A DNA stretch of 64,000 nt from Alentia gelatinosa (lineage: Eukaryota > Annelida > Polychaeta > Phyllodocida > Polynoidae): positions 48,466,723-48,530,722 of the forward strand of contig OX465584.1 in the NCBI GenBank assembly GCA_950022655.1, read 5' to 3'. Position numbers and translations under genes: made by a program. Shown piece by piece: positions 42,401-48,400 of the stretch. The notes beneath the pieces were generated by a model, which saw only the letters and a list, made by a program, of their open reading frames with translations, was not told the origin of the DNA and made no database searches. Each line of letters starts with the position of its first letter. Positions within the stretch are counted from its first letter, which is position 1.

Positions 42401-45400
42401 ATGACGCAGACACAAGGTGTGTCTGTTTGGAGATTGTATTAAGTTTTAACATATTCACTCTCCCCCCAGATTGATGACGCAGACACAAGGCGTGTCTGTT
42501 TGGAGATTGTATTAAGTTTTAACATATTAACTCTCTCTCTCTCCCCACCCCTCCAGATTGATGATGCAGAAGATGCAGCTGTCGTGCAGGTTCTGCTAGA
42601 CCCTCCAGTGCCCGACGGGTTCGACTTGTGTAGCACAGAGACCATGCCAGGAATCACCAACACCGCTTGTAACCTACAGGTATGAGCTGCACTGTGATGT
42701 ATTAGTGATACTGATATATTAGTATTTAAGCGAGTCCAGTCTTCTTGTGAAAGTTATGTGAAGAAATGTAGATAAAGCATTATATATGTGATACTTTTAA
42801 CTGATGTCACTGAGTTGTTCACTAGACCAAATATAACCTATGGTGAAAAACTGTGGCTTTTAGACATTTTAGATGTACATAAATTAGGAAGACAGGCAGG
42901 GTGGTCTATCTGTTAATGTCTTTTTAACTCCCAAACCATCAAATACTTGACCCGACACTGTTAGGCTGAGGGGAGAGTCTGGGAGTGAGTAAACATTAAC
43001 TGATATAACGCCAGGTCTTTTTTCATTTTACCAGACACTTTCAAATGTTAGCGATTAATAAGAAATTACAGTAAATAGCCACTCAGGACAAGTGAGTCTA
43101 ATCTGTGAATTGTTACGAACTCACGGATCGGCCTATTTTCAAGTCTATAAGTAACAATTCACGGATTAAATGCGTGTTCTGTTTTACCTTTATTATACAC
43201 CTACGATGGAGGAATGATATCTGTAGATTTGTTAAAAGGGGTCCACAAATGGCCATTTATCGGATCAAGTTTTGCCAGGAGATATTCAGTTTGTTGAAAC
43301 TCTCGATGATTCCATTTGCAGATGTTCACACGGGTTTGGCGCGGCTCGCTCACACAGGCCAACAACATAGCCTTCACCTCCATCTTCGACAATATCCTTA
43401 AGGTACTCAGTCATGAGAATGTTTTCAGAAATGTTTATTGACATATAAAGTTCATATGTAGATACATATGATTTTCAACTATATCGACTTGAAAAGAGTC
43501 ATGACAAGCAAGTCAATACACAGACAGTGAGGTCCAGTAAAGAGGACTAAAGTATCAACACACCAGTAAAGAGGAACTTGTAAGAAGACACATCACTAAG
43601 CAGATTATTGCCGTGCAATTATTGCATAACAGCTAATTTAGCATATCAAAGAGCAAGTAATTCCTGAAAAACAAGGAATGATCATCCTTAGAGGAACAAA
43701 GCATTAAAATATTAAATTTGATACAATTAGCCGTTAATGGAATACCTTGAGGCATTTCCCTGGTGAATCCTGACGAATTTATTTTATACCTATTCCGACC
43801 AGTTCTAACATTGTTCAAAGAAAAGAAAGAACAAATAATTTGTTTAGCTTCATGACTTTTCAGGATATATAGAAAACAATAGTGTCATTATAATCAACGA
43901 ACTGTGGGTTAGAATACCGAAGCCAAGGAAACCCTGGGTACCATGGTTATATTTGTTAAGTGCATACCACGTTGTATAGTCGAATACATTTATGTGTAGG
44001 CTTCTAGCAGTTTACTTCAAAATTATGCTAATAACGCAACTGCAAGGGAGCAAGAATGAGTTAATTAATCTTTGCTTTTATGTACAGCATACATTTTGTT
44101 TATATATCACGGACGAAGCTGTAGTAGGTCTACCTCCAGCTAGATGCTATATATATATTACAGTTTTAATTACATTTAGTTTTTAAGATATAGGGTGCTT
44201 AGATATTTGGATTTTACATGCTTTGGAGTGTTTAGGCTATGGATTAGTTATTTCATCTTTATAGCATGAAGTACAAAGGAAATGTAATAATGATTTAAAC
44301 AATTTATTGATTTATTTTAATTTCGTATCTGCATCACCATTGCTCGTAAAAGAGAAAAAGATATTTTAAAGTGATGGTTCTCATTTCATTTGAGGATATC
44401 CCTGATAACTCGAATCTGGAATACACTCTTTTCTTCATAAGGCGTGTACCCGATTTTTGATTATGTTAGAAAATTATCTTTTTTTTTGTTATTTCTCTTT
44501 CCTTAAATTCATTCGCATCTCGAGTTCATCTGTTGACATCTTTGTGGGGTTTTGGTGTAATGTGGCTTAAACCCATGGTGTGGTGCGTCATACTGACTTT
44601 TAATCAGATGTTTTTATTCTACAGAGTTTATTCTTCAAACTGCGAGCCATGACGCCATGTTGTTTATGTCACCTTGACTTTGACGTGGAGCTTCATGATG
44701 AGGAAGACATACAGGTAGGTGGCAGCACTCATGTACCTATGTAGGGTGTCTATCATTAAAGGGTATGTGTGTTAATTTTTTCGTTCCGTTGGTAACCGTG
44801 TTGGTGCCTTGCTTGAAAAAAAGTCTTAAGGGTATGTTCCATTGGGTTTTAATTTTCAAGATGAATCATCTTCCATACCTTTGGAGACATACATGTACTT
44901 ATATGATATTTATTTAAATAATCTGTTGTAGGTATCTGTCACCGGCATCTGTACGGGTATAGGAGAACCTCCATCACTGAGCAACGGCCTCGTAGACATT
45001 GCGCCTGATGCAAAACAAGAAATACTCAAACAAAGTAAGAAAACATTTAGTTTATGAAGCTAGCAATATGGCCTCAGAGTGCCGAAATATTGTACAAGAC
45101 ATTCTCAACAATGTAAGTTATCATTGAGCTTCTGAATTGTTATTGGGATAAAAAAAATGTGGCCAGGCACAAACTTTACTAGATCCTTAAAGGTTTGAAT
45201 CATAATCTTAATTTACAAATCAGTCTGAGATATATATATATCATAAAATCCTGCAATAAAATATGAACAAAACTAAGGTTATAAATATGAGAAATAATGC
45301 TCGTCTGAAGTGGTCGTATTAGATCTGTAATCATTTACCCGTGTTTCAGGGAGCCTTGACGATAGTCACACGGACAGTGAGGACACGATGTTTTACATGA

Positions 45401-48400
45401 ACGGTGTGGTAGAAGGCTCCATATCTGCATTTGTCCAGAAGTTTTCTTTTGTGTTGATACTTGTAGTTATATTGAACTTGCAAACGTTTGCGTGTGCTAG
45501 TAAGTCTTCATACGAATCCCACAGACAATGATGACATGATGTTCTCTATTGATGCTATAGTAGAAAATTCCGTCTCATCAATTCTCCAAGAGTTTTTATG
45601 GTTTGATTTTTGTAGTTGTATTAAACCTGTGGTCCTTTGTATGTGTTACAGGGAGTCTTCACGGCAGTCACACAGACAGTGAGGACATGATGTTTGCCAT
45701 GGATGGCGTGGTAGAAGGCTCCCTCTCGGCACCCATCCAGACGTCCATTGACCCGTATCCTCCTCTCGCGCGGGCACCACCCACTCGCAACACCAGCGAG
45801 CACAGACGGGTCCGCTACTATGTGAGTCCTCTTTGCATATCGTCTTACCTCTGTATTAATCTGAAACGGTTAAGTCACCAGATTAACACATAGACTCCCA
45901 TTGAATGTAGAAACCCCCCTCACTGTCAAACATACAGTGTACCTCATTGGACTGTGAGAGAGTACAAGAAACTAGAGGGGAAACAGTAATGATATAAAAA
46001 CCTTTATGGAGGTATTACTGAGAAGGATATACTTACATTGTTGGAAGAAACCCATCTCCATGAGATGTTGAAAATTAAATTAAGGGGATAAACTATGTTG
46101 TGGATCTCCATCAATGAACGTAATTGCAAAAACATGGAGGTGGGCTTGAAGCATAAACTATAAGTAAAGGGGCCTATATATAACATAGACAGTGGAAACT
46201 GTATTTCATATTTTGGGTTCATATTGTAAAGTTAAGGTGGCAGTGTGTCTAGCAATGGCACACTGAAAGGTTAGTGTCAGGAGCTCCCCATAGGTATATA
46301 TATGGCAGACTGGAATGAGCCTAGCCATCCTCTACTGGTTTTTGGTTCAGTAGCCAATCCAAGTGCAGAATACACGAGCTCAAACCTGCATTGACTTGCC
46401 TTTCATGTTGTATATAAACCTCTCGAGTCTGTCAATAGATCAGTCTTCTCTGGCTCTTGGTTGTACCCTCCACTCCTGTGTCTGAGTTATGACTCCACCT
46501 TACTCTTAAGGTCTATATATGGCCAGTCTGGATCACTAGACTCCAACAGTGTGATATTGATGGGCGATATTTGGTATTGCAGAGTGGACCTAAAGGTAAG
46601 CAGGGCACAGTGGAGCTGTCTCCGCTGTCCTTCATACCCGGAGGCCGGGTCGAGTCCTACCTCGGTCACCTCAACTTCTTCATTATCCGGGAGACCACGT
46701 CCGTGCGAGAGGTAAGGTCTACCACGAGGCAGTGGTGCAGGAATCCTGCTGTTTGTTTTCTTCATCTTTTGATTAGTTTTATACGTTGGAAATCGTTTCT
46801 ACACTCAAGGGAAAATATTGACAATAGTGTTTATAGTTTGTGCATTTGAATCAAAACTGCAATGAATTATCTCTTGTTTATGTCCTTATATGACATACAT
46901 GCCTGTGTATGTCCTAATATAACATATGGGCCAGGGTATGCCCTTATACGGCCTATAGGCCTGTGTATGTCCTATTATCCTACCCCTAATAAAAAACGCC
47001 ATAGGTTTAACATTGACTCAATGTATTTGAAGGAGCGTTGAATAAAGTGTTATTTATGCACCGAGGTGAATAAAAAAACTGACCAATCAGGGACCAGATA
47101 ACAAAAGTAGATCCGGCAGTGTCAACACGCTACTATCATGGATAATTACACAATTTTCTCTGTATATCGGTGAGGTGGGGTAGGATAAATACAAAACCAA
47201 ACTCGAGTTAGCCTTGTCAATGTTTATGCCACGATGGGCAGGTCGTGTATTACTACACGAGGCGGTAGCCGAGTTTAGTGAGTAGCAGACCTGACCAGAG
47301 TGGCATAAACATTGACAAGGCTAACTCTCGTTTGGTTTCTACTAATTATGGCATGCAGGCCTGTGCATGTCCTAATATGACATAATGCTTGTGTATGTCC
47401 TAATATGGCATACAGGCTTGTGTATGTCCTAATATGGCATGCAGGCCTGTCTATGTCCTAGTATGGCATACAGGCCTGTCTATGTCCTAAAATGCGATAC
47501 AATCATTGACTAAATGACACTAATTATTTTGACAGAGCGGCTTCATGGCAAGGGTGATGGCCATCTATCGCGTATGTCTAAATATGGCATACAGGCTTGT
47601 CTATGTCTTAATATGGCATACAGTCGTTGACTAACTGACACTGATTGTTTTGACAGAGCGGCTTCATGGCAAGGGTGATGGCCATCTATCGCGTATGTCC
47701 AAATATGGCATACAGGCTTGTGTATGTCCTAGTACAGTATCATACAGTCGTTGACTAACTGACACTGATTGTTCTGACAGAGCAGCTTCATGGCAGGGGT
47801 GATGGCCATCTGTCGCGTATGTCCAAATATGGCATACAGGCTTGTGTATGTCCTAATACGGTATCATACAGTCGTTGACTCACTGACACTGATTGTTCTG
47901 ACAGAGCGGCTTCATGGCAGGGGTCATGGCCATCTGTCGTGTATGTCCAAATATGGCATACAGGCTTGTGTATGTCCTAATACGGTATCATACAGTCGTT
48001 GACTCACTGACACTGATTGTTCTGACAGAGCGGCTTCATGGCAGGGGTCATGGCCATCTGTCGTGTATGTCCAAATATGGCATACAGGCTTGTGTATGTC
48101 CTAATACGGTATCATACAGTCGTTGACTCACTGACACTGATTGTTCTGACAGAGCGGCGGTCTGAACGGCTTCATGCACAGTTTCGTGGCGGAGGTGATG
48201 GCCATCTGTCGTGCCCATGTCTCCTCACTCAGCGGCAACGCGCTCGTCGCCTTCCAACTCTCAGAGTGCGTGCTCGACGACAACCTCCACAAGAACCAGG
48301 TAACGGCACTTTTCCGCATAAATCCTTATTATTCATTTTCAGTTTATAGAATTTTTTTGGGTATAAAACAAAGATTATTCATACAAATAAAACTGTTTCT

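Noticed and set aside
47790..48126. Two identical 70-codon plus-strand frames
   Set aside because: Shadows of the 124-bp array; the authentic exon is in the last copy only.
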